Shown piece after piece: positions 1 through 6,968 of a DNA stretch of 7,897 nucleotides (positions are counted from its first letter, which is position 1; every line of letters starts with the position of its first letter). This DNA comes from Candidatus Altarchaeota archaeon. GTDB lineage: Archaea; SpSt-1190. The stretch is from assembly GCA_018221005.1 (NCBI GenBank), contig JAAOXW010000069.1, forward strand, positions 1 to 7,897, read 5' to 3'. A program made the position numbers and the translations under genes. The notes below the pieces were generated by a model. That model saw only the letters and a program-made list of their open reading frames with translations. It had not been told where the DNA came from and did no database searches.

Positions 1-768
1 ACGGTTGATGAGGGTTTGAAGTCAAATGTTAGTGCCTTGGGGGCTTGGATTGGAAATCTTCCCGTCATTGGCAACTCATTAGTTGCCCTCAATATTGGAC
101 AACCCGTGTGGTGCGCGTACGCTAACCCCTACTTATCACGCTTCTTTTCTTCGGGAGGAGAGCTTACAATTTACAGTGGAGACTCAATGTTTGATGCAGT
201 TAGTTCAGTTTTAGGGACGGATGGAGTTGCCCCCATAAAAGTTTGGACTGTTTCCGAAGAGCCAGGATTAAAGTATCAAGTGGGGGATGAAGACGCCCAA
301 AGCTTCAGCTTAGATACCTTTTCAAAGGGTCTTAACGATTACACCGAAAACCAAGAAGTTTCATTCATAAAATTTAATTACAAAATCCCTGCTTGGGTTT
401 GCTTCCTTACCTATGGACTCCTACCCATGCTTGTCCTCTACTTTTTCCTCAGAGACTTGCTAGATTTCACTCTGTTCTCAGCCCTCACTAAACAGCTAAT
501 CTCCATATTCGCATCCCTAATGGCAGTTCAGGTAGGGATGTTTTCAAGTTTTGTTCTACAAATTGCAAAAATTGCCAAGATGTCTGCTGGGGGGGCTTTC
601 CTTTCCGTCGTATTCTTTATGTCCATAATTTCTGTGCTCATGTCTTGGATGGGTACGGGTGCGAAGGCTGCTGCAAGAGCCAAGAAAGAAACTCAGCAGA
701 TGGTTGAAGGTATTGTACAGGAAGAGACTGCGGGCGCCTTCTTTAAGGCCTTCAGGAAGAAGAAATAG
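1..768 (+). CDS. polytopic membrane protein, paralogue 1 of a tandem pair (5' end cut by window)
   Basis: I do not recognise the family. The reading frame is open to base 1 (visible residues begin TVDEG), so the true start lies outside the window and the TTG at 16 is probably not the start. The visible part has an extracytoplasmic-looking region of about 125 residues, then three hydrophobic segments (roughly bases 385-450, 490-565 and 595-660), and a charged Ala/Lys/Glu-rich C-terminal tail likely in the cytoplasm. It aligns with the next gene: WCAYANPY and a GEL motif match YCPFINPY and GEL there, and PAWVCFLTYGLLP matches PSWQCLLIYGILP. The next protein has an N-terminal membrane anchor, and the equivalent part here would be upstream of the window. 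A run of seven G at 589-595 does not break the frame. It is probably the first visible member of a four-gene membrane cluster; molecular function is unknown. Confidence 0.85.
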   Translation, partial: TVDEGLKSNVSALGAWIGNLPVIGNSLVALNIGQPVWCAYANPYLSRFFSSGGELTIYSGDSMFDAVSSVLGTDGVAPIKVWTVSEEPGLKYQVGDEDAQSFSLDTFSKGLNDYTENQEVSFIKFNYKIPAWVCFLTYGLLPMLVLYFFLRDLLDFTLFSALTKQLISIFASLMAVQVGMFSSFVLQIAKIAKMSAGGAFLSVVFFMSIISVLMSWMGTGAKAAARAKKETQQMVEGIVQEETAGAFFKAFRKKK

Positions 769-780
769 GTATCAGCAACG

Positions 781-788
781 CATATAAC
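781..788 (+). promoter_or_regulatory. putative TATA box of the second membrane gene
   Basis: The motif CATATAAC lies in the 41-bp gap after the first membrane gene. Its TATAA core is centred about 25 nt upstream of the ATG at 810. That is the same spacing seen before four other genes in this window, so it supports a leaderless transcript starting at or next to 810. It also suggests that this gene can be expressed separately from its upstream paralogue. Confidence 0.5.
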
Positions 789-809
789 TCTCATGAGCCC
801 TTGCATAAT

Positions 810-1724
810 ATGCGCCGAGGTATGAGTGATAATATCTGGATTTTTGTCGGTGTGATTATGCTATTATTAATTATGGCCAGCTTCTCGCCAACCTCAACTT
901 TCGGGAAGGCCTTCATCGGTCTCCGTTCAAGTTTAGGTGGTATGTTTGGGGCCAATGCGAGTTATTGCCCCTTCATTAATCCGTATGCCATGACTATTTT
1001 CTCTGCAGGGGAGTTGAGAATTGCGGGGGAGCACCCACTGTGCGACCCAACTGAGTATGCTCTGCAAAAAAAGGGTGTTGATGCTCTTGCTGCTGTTGGT
1101 GACGTTGACCCCGCCGGCAATGATGAATGTAACTTTGATGATTATACTATTAGAATTAATGAGGAGAACGGTGAACTTACTGTTTCCTGGATGAATAAGA
1201 GTGATATGCTTCAGACTGAAGTCTTCACCCAAGACAAATTCTTCGGGTATCTAACAGATTATCAAGCAGACAACGACCTTTCAGACACCCTTGGTGGAGA
1301 CAACAAGGTCGCCATCCAATTAATATCACAGCGCATGCCTTCCTGGCAGTGCCTGTTAATTTATGGAATTCTGCCCTTCTTCATTGTGTTCAACATCTTG
1401 AAGGATGTGCTGAGCTTTGCCTTCTTCAGGGCCGCAACTCGCAATCTAATAGCCTCTTTTGGTTCGTTGATTGCAGTTATGACGGGAGCGTTATCCAATG
1501 TCATTGTGGCTATTGGTAGCTTTGTGGGCATTACTGTTGGACAGAGTTTCCTGCTTGCTATTTTGGGGCTGGCACTTGTGTCTGTCTTCTTGGGTCAGAT
1601 TACTATAACTGCAGGCGCAACCAAGAGCAGTTTGGATGCTGTGAAGGGTGCTATGGACTCAGCAATGGCAATCGCGGCTGCTGGAAAGGGTCTTCAATTA
1701 GGAAAGGACCAAGAAAAAAGGTAG
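810..1724 (+). CDS. polytopic membrane protein, paralogue 2 of a tandem pair
   Basis: Unrecognised family, 304 residues from the ATG at 810. In-frame alternatives are TTG 801 and ATG 822; 810 is preferred because a TATA box is centred about 25 nt upstream. Topology by eye: one N-terminal membrane helix (about residues 9-26), a 150-residue hydrophilic domain probably outside the membrane, three further hydrophobic segments (about 179-198, 214-236, 243-264), and a small-residue-rich tail. The outer domain contains the YC..INPY and GEL motifs plus two extra cysteines (CDPTEY and ECNFDD); a further cysteine lies in PSWQC at the second membrane helix. The first and last of these cysteines are conserved in the preceding gene. 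Over a 47-residue stretch starting at PSWQC I count 22 identities with that paralogue. The tandem arrangement points to gene duplication and perhaps a heteromeric membrane complex. A signal-anchor or cleavable signal is equally possible at the N-terminus. Confidence 0.85.
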   Translation: MRRGMSDNIWIFVGVIMLLLIMASFSPTSTFGKAFIGLRSSLGGMFGANASYCPFINPYAMTIFSAGELRIAGEHPLCDPTEYALQKKGVDALAAVGDVDPAGNDECNFDDYTIRINEENGELTVSWMNKSDMLQTEVFTQDKFFGYLTDYQADNDLSDTLGGDNKVAIQLISQRMPSWQCLLIYGILPFFIVFNILKDVLSFAFFRAATRNLIASFGSLIAVMTGALSNVIVAIGSFVGITVGQSFLLAILGLALVSVFLGQITITAGATKSSLDAVKGAMDSAMAIAAAGKGLQLGKDQEKR

Positions 1725-1729
1725 GAATA

Positions 1730-2458
1730 ATGATGAAATGGGCCCCTTTATTGGTATTAGTTTTGACCTTTAGCGGTGCCCTTCTGCAACCTATCTATGC
1801 TCAGACGGACAGTGATGAACCTGTTGATGAGGGGATTGCCATCAACCTACTCAAGGGACCTTTTATTGCCATAATGGGATTTTTAAATTCATCAAATATG
1901 TTGCCCGACCTTAATGCGGAGGAAAATGAACCGCAGTTCCTAGCCTTCATTATGTTCGCAATTATGGTGTGGATGATTCTAGATATTTTCTTTGGTGCGA
2001 CAACCATGGTCAAATTCATATTCACTTTTGCAATTTCAACCTTTTTCTTCAACAGAGTGAACGCCCTTTTTACGCAAGTAATTATTGAGCAAATATTCAT
2101 CCTTGTTTTTTCTGCAATGTTTATTTTTATTTTCACCGACTTCCTGCTTGGGTTTGCATGGAGCTTTAGTGCAAAAACCAAGCACCTCTTGAATTTAGCG
2201 GTCACTGCAATTGCTGTTGTATCTTTGAATTTTACACAAGTCTACTCTCAAATTTCGGACTACATTACTGCCCTTTCATGGGGCGGATTTATACTCTTCA
2301 TAATCTTCATGGTTGTAATGAGGCTCTTCAACACCTTCTTCTCAATAATGCGAATGAAGCCCGCAAGAGATATTAGGGCAGGGGGTGCCGGAGTTACCCA
2401 GAAGTCTCTTAGGGATATGGAGAAGGATGAGGCAGCAGTGAACGAAACAAAACGGTGA
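1730..2458 (+). CDS. polytopic membrane protein with N-terminal signal peptide
   Basis: Unrecognised family, 242 residues. The N-terminus looks like a classical signal peptide: a lysine at residue 3, a hydrophobic core at 5-19, and a small-residue cleavage site PIYA just before Gln25, followed by an acidic stretch (TDSDEPVDE). About five hydrophobic segments follow, near residues 70-89, 93-108, 118-142, 151-170 and 184-205. The C-terminus (206-242) is charged and probably cytoplasmic. The gene starts 5 bp after the previous stop; ATG 1730 and ATG 1733 are adjacent alternatives, with GGA at 1724-1726 as a weak ribosome-binding candidate. No TATA box is obvious, so it is likely co-transcribed with the preceding gene. 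Its position between other membrane proteins suggests a shared complex. Several short membrane segments and few outer loops could fit a channel or scaffold, but nothing shown here proves it. Confidence 0.82.
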   Translation: MMKWAPLLVLVLTFSGALLQPIYAQTDSDEPVDEGIAINLLKGPFIAIMGFLNSSNMLPDLNAEENEPQFLAFIMFAIMVWMILDIFFGATTMVKFIFTFAISTFFFNRVNALFTQVIIEQIFILVFSAMFIFIFTDFLLGFAWSFSAKTKHLLNLAVTAIAVVSLNFTQVYSQISDYITALSWGGFILFIIFMVVMRLFNTFFSIMRMKPARDIRAGGAGVTQKSLRDMEKDEAAVNETKR

Positions 2459-3507
2459 TTAAAATAGCACTACTTGAAATATTCCAGGCAGCACTTTCTT
2501 TCTTCATACTTGCCACACTCATTGAAGCACTCTTCGGTTCGGTGAGGGACACCATTAAGCACCAAAGGATAATGCAAGGAAAACTGATTTTTTTTCTGTA
2601 TTCACTTTTTGTTTATTACGGAGGGCTTAACATAAAAATATTGTTTTGGGAAATGTTCATCAACGAGCCAATTCGACAAGCCTATGGTATGATTAATTAT
2701 TTGACCACCAACCTCCTCAACGTCTCAATCGAGAGCAGTCCAATGGTTATTTTCAAGTATTTGGTCCCTGCAATTTTCATCTACTACTTTGTTGATTACT
2801 GGATGAGCTATGCTTTCATGGACAAACGATTGTCAAAGATGGTATCAATTGCGGCGCTGATTATGCTTTACAAGAGCAATATGGCAATCGGTTTTATCAA
2901 TTGGCAGGTACTTTCCCTCGGAATTCCCACACTTACAAGTGCATCTATCAGTCCTGTATTTTCGTTTTATGCAGTTACCAATGCAGTGCTACAGCAAATG
3001 GTGGGTGACCTTTCTGCTACCCTTGGTGTGGTAGTTTCTGGCATATTAACTGTTATTGCACTAGTTCTGATATACATGCTCGGTGGGATGATTATGATGA
3101 GAATAATCACCAAAGCATATGGAGAACGTGCGGTTCATGGGGGAAGTGAAGGTCGCCTTGTCGGGAGCACTGATTTTCTCCTTGGGAGCACCTTCAAGAA
3201 TCTCCTTTTTTTCATAATGTATCTTGTGCTACTCATACTTCCCTTCCTTCTTAGAAAAACCCTCGAGTCAATTTTCAGTGGACCGCTCTTTGCCTTGCTC
3301 TTCCAAACGTGGCTTTTTGTCATTGTGATAATTGCAATTGCCACCATCGGAGAATTATTTTTCTTTGGGGCCATGTCCATGTTTGCAAGTATGATAAGGA
3401 CCAGCGGGGCTTTCAAGAAGGTTGATGCTGCTGAAACTGCTAAGGAAACGACAGCAGCGAAGAAAAAAGAATTTCAGGACTTTGTTGATGATTATGACAA
3501 CTGGTGA
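2455..3507 (+). CDS. large polytopic membrane protein, translationally coupled
   Basis: Unrecognised family, 350 residues, GTG start. The start overlaps the previous stop as GTGA (2455-2458), a typical sign of coupled translation and stoichiometric expression with the upstream protein. About seven hydrophobic segments are visible near residues 5-25, 43-57, 98-118, 128-147, 190-215, 248-266 and 284-312. A polar Gly/Arg-containing loop lies at 218-247. The C-terminal 35 residues form a charged Ala/Lys/Glu stretch ending in an acidic tip (DFVDDYDNW), probably cytoplasmic. The size and number of membrane spans resemble polytopic inner-membrane components of secretion or conjugation machines (VirB6/TrbL or archaeal CedA style), but I see no diagnostic motif, so that is speculation. 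It is the last gene of the membrane run; the next gene has its own promoter. An eight-T run at 2588-2595 leaves the frame intact. Confidence 0.83.
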   Translation: MIKIALLEIFQAALSFFILATLIEALFGSVRDTIKHQRIMQGKLIFFLYSLFVYYGGLNIKILFWEMFINEPIRQAYGMINYLTTNLLNVSIESSPMVIFKYLVPAIFIYYFVDYWMSYAFMDKRLSKMVSIAALIMLYKSNMAIGFINWQVLSLGIPTLTSASISPVFSFYAVTNAVLQQMVGDLSATLGVVVSGILTVIALVLIYMLGGMIMMRIITKAYGERAVHGGSEGRLVGSTDFLLGSTFKNLLFFIMYLVLLILPFLLRKTLESIFSGPLFALLFQTWLFVIVIIAIATIGELFFFGAMSMFASMIRTSGAFKKVDAAETAKETTAAKKKEFQDFVDDYDNW

Positions 3508-3528
3508 GTTCTCCACAAGCGTTTAGCA

Positions 3529-3536
3529 TTTATATT
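3529..3536 (+). promoter_or_regulatory. putative TATA box of the ATPase gene
   Basis: TTTATATT lies in the 47-bp gap after the membrane cluster, centred about 23 nt before the GTG start at 3555. The spacing implies transcription starting at or within a base or two of the start codon, so the mRNA is probably leaderless. No Shine-Dalgarno-like sequence precedes the start, which agrees with this. Confidence 0.6.
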
Positions 3537-3554
3537 CCCTAACTACCTACTTGA

Positions 3555-4532
3555 GTGGAGCTTCGCTTTGTGGACAGGAAAACTGAGCTTTGGCAGCTTG
3601 GCCAACTAATAAACACACCTCCGAATTTTGTTCAATTTGTTTATGGCCCAAAATCCAGTGGGAAGAGCACACTCATGATGAGGCTGGTTCGTGCCTTTGG
3701 CAGACGAAGAGACTTCATTTTCTACGACTTTCGTGCCAGAAGCCCTAAGGGTATATCAGACGTCCTTGCCCTACCACAAGACAATATTTTTGTTCGATTC
3801 AGGACTTACCTAAAGGGCAAACTGAGACACGATCCAGGAAGTCCCGGCATTAAGGTTCCTAAAAAATTGTATGAAAAAATTAGAACTGGAAAGATTGACC
3901 CTTTTCTCCCCTTGATTCCGTATCTTCGAAAGATGCACAAACCCGTAATTATTCTTGATGAGGTGCAAGCTCTCCGATTTTCAGGAATGTCTGACGATGA
4001 AATTGCAAGACTCATGAATTTCCTAGTAACTTTGACTAAGAGGATGCACCTTGCTCATGTCATTGTTGTGACTTCCGATTGTCTATTCATTGACGATGCC
4101 ATAAAACTCGCAGCTTTAGAAGAAGCGTCAGAATTCAATTACCTTGGTGACCTTGGTGAAGATGCGGTAAGGGAATGGCTTCAGGACGAAGGGTTGACCG
4201 AGGAACAAGTCATGAAAGTTTACCAATATTTTGGCGGAAGACCATATGACCTCTGGGTGACACTACAGAATTTTGCTGCCACCGGGAATTTGAATCATCT
4301 CGAAAAGACAGTTATGAGGAAGCTCTCAAGGGTGAGGATGTTAGCGTCTCATCACGGACAAAAAACTATTCCTGTACTGAAGCGTTTGGCCTCAGGTAAT
4401 CTAACTGCCGATAAGGTCAGTAAGGAAATGCTCAAGTGGCTAATTGACAATGAAATTGCGTTCTTTGACCCCTTGGACGGGACGGTTTATCCCATTAGCA
4501 ACGCCATGTCAACGGCCCTCAAAAGGCTTTAA
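3555..4532 (+). CDS. archaeal-type P-loop ATPase (ATPase_2/STAND-like AAA family)
   Basis: A 325-residue soluble protein of the archaeal ATPase family. It has Walker A GPKSSGKST (residues 31-39), Walker B VIILDE (131-136) followed by VQAL, a sensor-like VVTSD (171-175), and the family's YLGDLGEDAVREWL segment (about 196-209) with FGGRPYDL (226-233) closing the lid domain. The C-terminal 80 residues look like a winged helix ending in FFDPLDGTVYPIS, as is usual in this family. GTG 3555 is chosen because an in-frame TGA directly precedes it (3552-3554) and a TATA box sits about 23 nt upstream. Members hydrolyse ATP, but their biological roles are mostly unknown; some are linked to mobile elements, others are ordinary chromosomal genes. 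Here it lies 47 bp after the membrane gene cluster on the same strand, but with its own promoter, so a functional link is possible and not shown. The catalytic residues look intact. Confidence 0.88.
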   Translation: MELRFVDRKTELWQLGQLINTPPNFVQFVYGPKSSGKSTLMMRLVRAFGRRRDFIFYDFRARSPKGISDVLALPQDNIFVRFRTYLKGKLRHDPGSPGIKVPKKLYEKIRTGKIDPFLPLIPYLRKMHKPVIILDEVQALRFSGMSDDEIARLMNFLVTLTKRMHLAHVIVVTSDCLFIDDAIKLAALEEASEFNYLGDLGEDAVREWLQDEGLTEEQVMKVYQYFGGRPYDLWVTLQNFAATGNLNHLEKTVMRKLSRVRMLASHHGQKTIPVLKRLASGNLTADKVSKEMLKWLIDNEIAFFDPLDGTVYPISNAMSTALKRL

Positions 4533-4533
4533 A
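4528..4533 (+). promoter_or_regulatory. putative TATA box of metG, overlapping the ATPase stop codon
   Basis: TTTAAA is centred 24.5 nt before the GTG start of metG. The TAA stop of the ATPase gene (4530-4532) lies inside this motif, so the same bases would end one protein and position the transcription of the next. The A/G-rich AAAAGG just upstream could serve as the TFB-recognition element. A leaderless metG mRNA is the simplest reading. Confidence 0.6.
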
Positions 4534-4554
4534 GTAGGGGCCTAAGGCATCTTT

Positions 4555-6174
4555 GTGACTAAAGCGTCTGTGAAGAAAGTAGTTGTGACTGCGGCATTGC
4601 CGTATGCTAATGGCGAGTTGCACCTAGGACATCTCAGGAGTACCTACTTACCTGCAGATATTTACACACGATTTAGAAATTTAATTGGAGATAAAGCCAT
4701 CTACCTATGTGCCACTGATGAGCACGGCACACCCATCCTTTTCAAAGCGGAGGAGGAGGGCATTAAGCCGGAAGAATATGTGAAAATTTGGAGGAAAGAC
4801 CACTTAGCAGATTTCAAATCAGTAGGAATTCACTTTCACAAATTTTATCAAACCCACAGTCCCGAACACACTGAACTTACTCAAACTTTATTCAATAAAT
4901 TGAAACAGCACACCTGCATGAAGCCGGTTAAACTACACTGGTGTCTCAAGTGTGATATGTCACTTCCCGATCGCTTTGTGATTGGAACCTGCCCATTTTG
5001 TAATGCGGAAGAACAGTATGGAGACCACTGTGAAGCGTGCGGCAAAGTAATTCCATTTGGAGAACTTATGAATGCTAAATGTAAGAAATGTGGAACCGCG
5101 TCAACTATTAAAGAAGCGGAACATCTATTTTTCAAACTAAGCACGTTTTCTTCAAGATTAGAGTCGTTCATTCACAATCAACTTAAGGCGGAAAAGGAAG
5201 TGAAAAACTTTGTAATGGCCTGGATTCACGAAGGTCTTCAGGATTGGGACATAGAACGCCACATCTCTTGGGGGGTTCCCATTCCAGAACACAAAGGTGT
5301 ATTTTATGTGTGGTTTGATGCACCCATTGGATACATGACTACTTTGCAAAAATGGTGTAGTGAAAATAATGAAAAATTTGAGGAATGGTGGAATCCACAA
5401 AGTGATATTGTTCATTTTATTGGCAAAGACATAGTATATCACCACTTCTTGTTTTGGCCAGCCATGCTAATGGCAGCAGGTTTCAATACCCCCACTGAAA
5501 TTCCAGTCCGGGGGCATCTCCGTCTAGAGGGTAAGAAACTAAGTAAGAGCCGTGGATGGTATATTCCCCTTAAGGCGTGGAAGGGTAAGAAGCAGGATTG
5601 GGAGTATCTTCGGTTTTACATGACATGGACCACACCTCTTGGTATGAAAGACACTGATTTTTCGGCCAGTGATTATGTACAAATTGTGAATGGTGAGTTG
5701 GTGAATAATCTTGGAAATCTTCTTCAGAGAATTTTGAAATTTTCTGAAAACACAACAGCTTCAAAAATTCCAGAAAGTGAAGTAGGGGAAGTCTTCAACA
5801 AGGTAGTATCTCTCAAAAAGAAATATGAAAAAGTCATGTTGGCGGGTGATATGCAAAAAGGATTATATCTTACTTCCGAAGCAGGAAAACTTGTGAATGT
5901 ATATTTTCAAGCGAAGGAGCCCTGGAAGAACCCGGAAATTGCGCCCGAAGTTATCCGTACTGCAGCTAGTTGTATGAAAATAATAACTCAAATGTTAGTT
6001 CCCTTCCTTCCCTCACGAGTTGAAAAGATTTCAGAGTTGCTCAACATTAAAGTGAAGTGGGAAGATGATGAACCCCTACCCGTCGGGCATATACTCAGAA
6101 AGGCAAAAATATTATTCCCTCGCATAACTGATGACGACCTTGCTTTGATAAAATCTATTTATGAAGCATCTTGA
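4555..6174 (+). CDS. metG: methionyl-tRNA synthetase
   Basis: Class I aminoacyl-tRNA synthetase that charges initiator and elongator tRNA-Met with methionine using ATP, in the cytoplasm. The Rossmann core starts with ALPYANGELHLGH; the HIGH-type signature is HLGH (residues 23-26). The connective region carries four CxxC pairs (C130/C133, C146/C149, C159/C162, C176/C179), enough for two zinc-binding knuckles as in archaeal enzymes. HFIGKD at 287-292 and the KMSKS-type loop KLSKS at 328-332 complete the active site. The helical anticodon-binding domain fills the C-terminus. At 539 residues the protein stops after it, with no appended EMAP/Trbp-like tRNA-binding domain; in many archaea that domain is absent or encoded separately. 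GTG 4555 fits both the conserved N-terminus and the promoter spacing. The 3' end overlaps the convergent ksgA end by 20 bp. Confidence 0.97.
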   Translation: MTKASVKKVVVTAALPYANGELHLGHLRSTYLPADIYTRFRNLIGDKAIYLCATDEHGTPILFKAEEEGIKPEEYVKIWRKDHLADFKSVGIHFHKFYQTHSPEHTELTQTLFNKLKQHTCMKPVKLHWCLKCDMSLPDRFVIGTCPFCNAEEQYGDHCEACGKVIPFGELMNAKCKKCGTASTIKEAEHLFFKLSTFSSRLESFIHNQLKAEKEVKNFVMAWIHEGLQDWDIERHISWGVPIPEHKGVFYVWFDAPIGYMTTLQKWCSENNEKFEEWWNPQSDIVHFIGKDIVYHHFLFWPAMLMAAGFNTPTEIPVRGHLRLEGKKLSKSRGWYIPLKAWKGKKQDWEYLRFYMTWTTPLGMKDTDFSASDYVQIVNGELVNNLGNLLQRILKFSENTTASKIPESEVGEVFNKVVSLKKKYEKVMLAGDMQKGLYLTSEAGKLVNVYFQAKEPWKNPEIAPEVIRTAASCMKIITQMLVPFLPSRVEKISELLNIKVKWEDDEPLPVGHILRKAKILFPRITDDDLALIKSIYEAS

Positions 6175-6868
6175 AAAGCTTCACAACTTCTTCCTTTGAC
6201 AAGCCCCTTACTTTCTTTCTGAGTTTGGTTTTTACATCATAACCTGCTAATTTCAAAGCATTGTTCACTGTTTTATTGGGGTAGCAAAACACATCTCGAA
6301 TAAAAATCTCAAGCTCCGGCCAAATACTCAACCGTTTCTTTGGTATGAGTTTTATTATTGCTAAGCCTACTTCTGGGCGAGGAGAGAAAACCTCCGGCGG
6401 AAATGTGTTGAGGAGTTTTATGTTGAAGAGGAGTTGACTTGATACACTGAGCCTGCCATAGTTCTTGTCTCCGGGCTTAGCTACCATCTTCTCTCCAAAC
6501 TCTTTTTGAACTCCCAAGATTGCAAGATCATAAGTTTCGGGAATTTTGAAAATTACTTGAGATGCGATATTGAAGGGTAAGTTTGACACCAATTTATTGA
6601 TTTCTTCTGGCCACGAAACCACCAGGGCGTCTCCCCAAAAAGCCTCCACATCCCCAAGGATATAGCGTAAAGCCTCTTTTAGGCGCACATCTTTCTCAAT
6701 GTAGTACAATTTCTTTGACTTTCTGGCCAAATACTTAGTAATCATCCCCTTTCCCGGGCCAATCTCCAAAACAACGTCTTTTTTTGAAATAGAGGCCGCA
6801 TCAACCATAAATTCAGCTACTTCTCTCGCAATTAGGAAATGTTGCCCGAACGCCTTAATCGCTTCCAC
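6155..6868 (-). CDS. ksgA: 16S rRNA dimethyladenosine transferase (KsgA/Dim1)
   Basis: S-adenosylmethionine-dependent enzyme that dimethylates two adjacent adenines in the 3'-terminal hairpin of 16S rRNA during small-subunit maturation. Motifs in order: FGQHFL (residues 7-12), the cofactor loop EIGPGKG (35-41), IEKD at the end of the second strand (57-60), GDAL (79-82), catalytic NLPFNIAS (96-103), VQKEFGEKM (120-128) and FSPRPEV (161-167), then a small helical C-terminal domain. The catalytic motif has Phe where most family members have Tyr (NLPY); related mitochondrial TFB1M enzymes also use Phe, so activity is still likely. At 237 residues it is somewhat shorter than usual archaeal Dim1 proteins, mainly at the C-terminal end. 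The GTG start at 6868 fits the N-terminal motif and a TATA-like box about 24 nt upstream. It is divergent from the L29 gene and convergent with metG. Confidence 0.95.
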   Translation of the reverse strand: MEAIKAFGQHFLIAREVAEFMVDAASISKKDVVLEIGPGKGMITKYLARKSKKLYYIEKDVRLKEALRYILGDVEAFWGDALVVSWPEEINKLVSNLPFNIASQVIFKIPETYDLAILGVQKEFGEKMVAKPGDKNYGRLSVSSQLLFNIKLLNTFPPEVFSPRPEVGLAIIKLIPKKRLSIWPELEIFIRDVFCYPNKTVNNALKLAGYDVKTKLRKKVRGLSKEEVVKLFKMLHK

Positions 6869-6888
6869 TGATTAGTCTAACGTGTAAG

Positions 6889-6894
6889 CTTAAA
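6889..6894 (-). promoter_or_regulatory. putative TATA box of ksgA
   Basis: On the minus strand this reads TTTAAG, centred about 24 nt upstream of the ksgA GTG start. It lies in the 100-bp divergent region 6869-6968 and implies a leaderless ksgA transcript. The neighbouring AAGCTT and CCTTAAGG palindromes on either side are small and may be chance. Confidence 0.5.
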
Positions 6895-6941
6895 GCCTTA
6901 AGGAATCACACAAGTTTTGCGAAGACTGTTAGCTCAAAACT

Positions 6942-6947
6942 TTTAAA
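6942..6947 (+). promoter_or_regulatory. putative TATA box of the L29-aIF1 operon
   Basis: TTTAAA is centred 24.5 nt before the GTG start of the L29 gene, the same motif and spacing as the metG promoter, and is preceded by the A-rich CAAAAC. It would drive a leaderless transcript covering L29 and, by read-through, aIF1, whose start is only 9 bp beyond the L29 stop. Confidence 0.62.
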
Positions 6948-6968
6948 CCCTTACCGCCAAGCCACCAC

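Noticed and set aside
589..595. Seven-G run as a possible frameshift or slippage site
   Set aside because: The frame continues through it into a segment that aligns with the paralogue, so no frameshift is needed. The same holds for the eight-T run at 2588-2595.
801..824. TTG 801 and ATG 822 as starts of the second membrane gene
   Set aside because: Both are in frame, but only ATG 810 has the TATA box at the spacing shared by other genes here. The GAGGT before 822 is only one or two bases from the ATG, too close for a ribosome-binding site.
2455..3507. Naming the large membrane protein as VirB6/TrbL/CedA
   Set aside because: Only the size and number of membrane spans are similar. No sequence motif supports the assignment, so it is kept as a hypothesis.
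6869..6968. Small RNA or tRNA gene in the divergent intergenic region
   Set aside because: The 100 bp are largely accounted for by the two opposing promoters. I see no cloverleaf or other stable fold.
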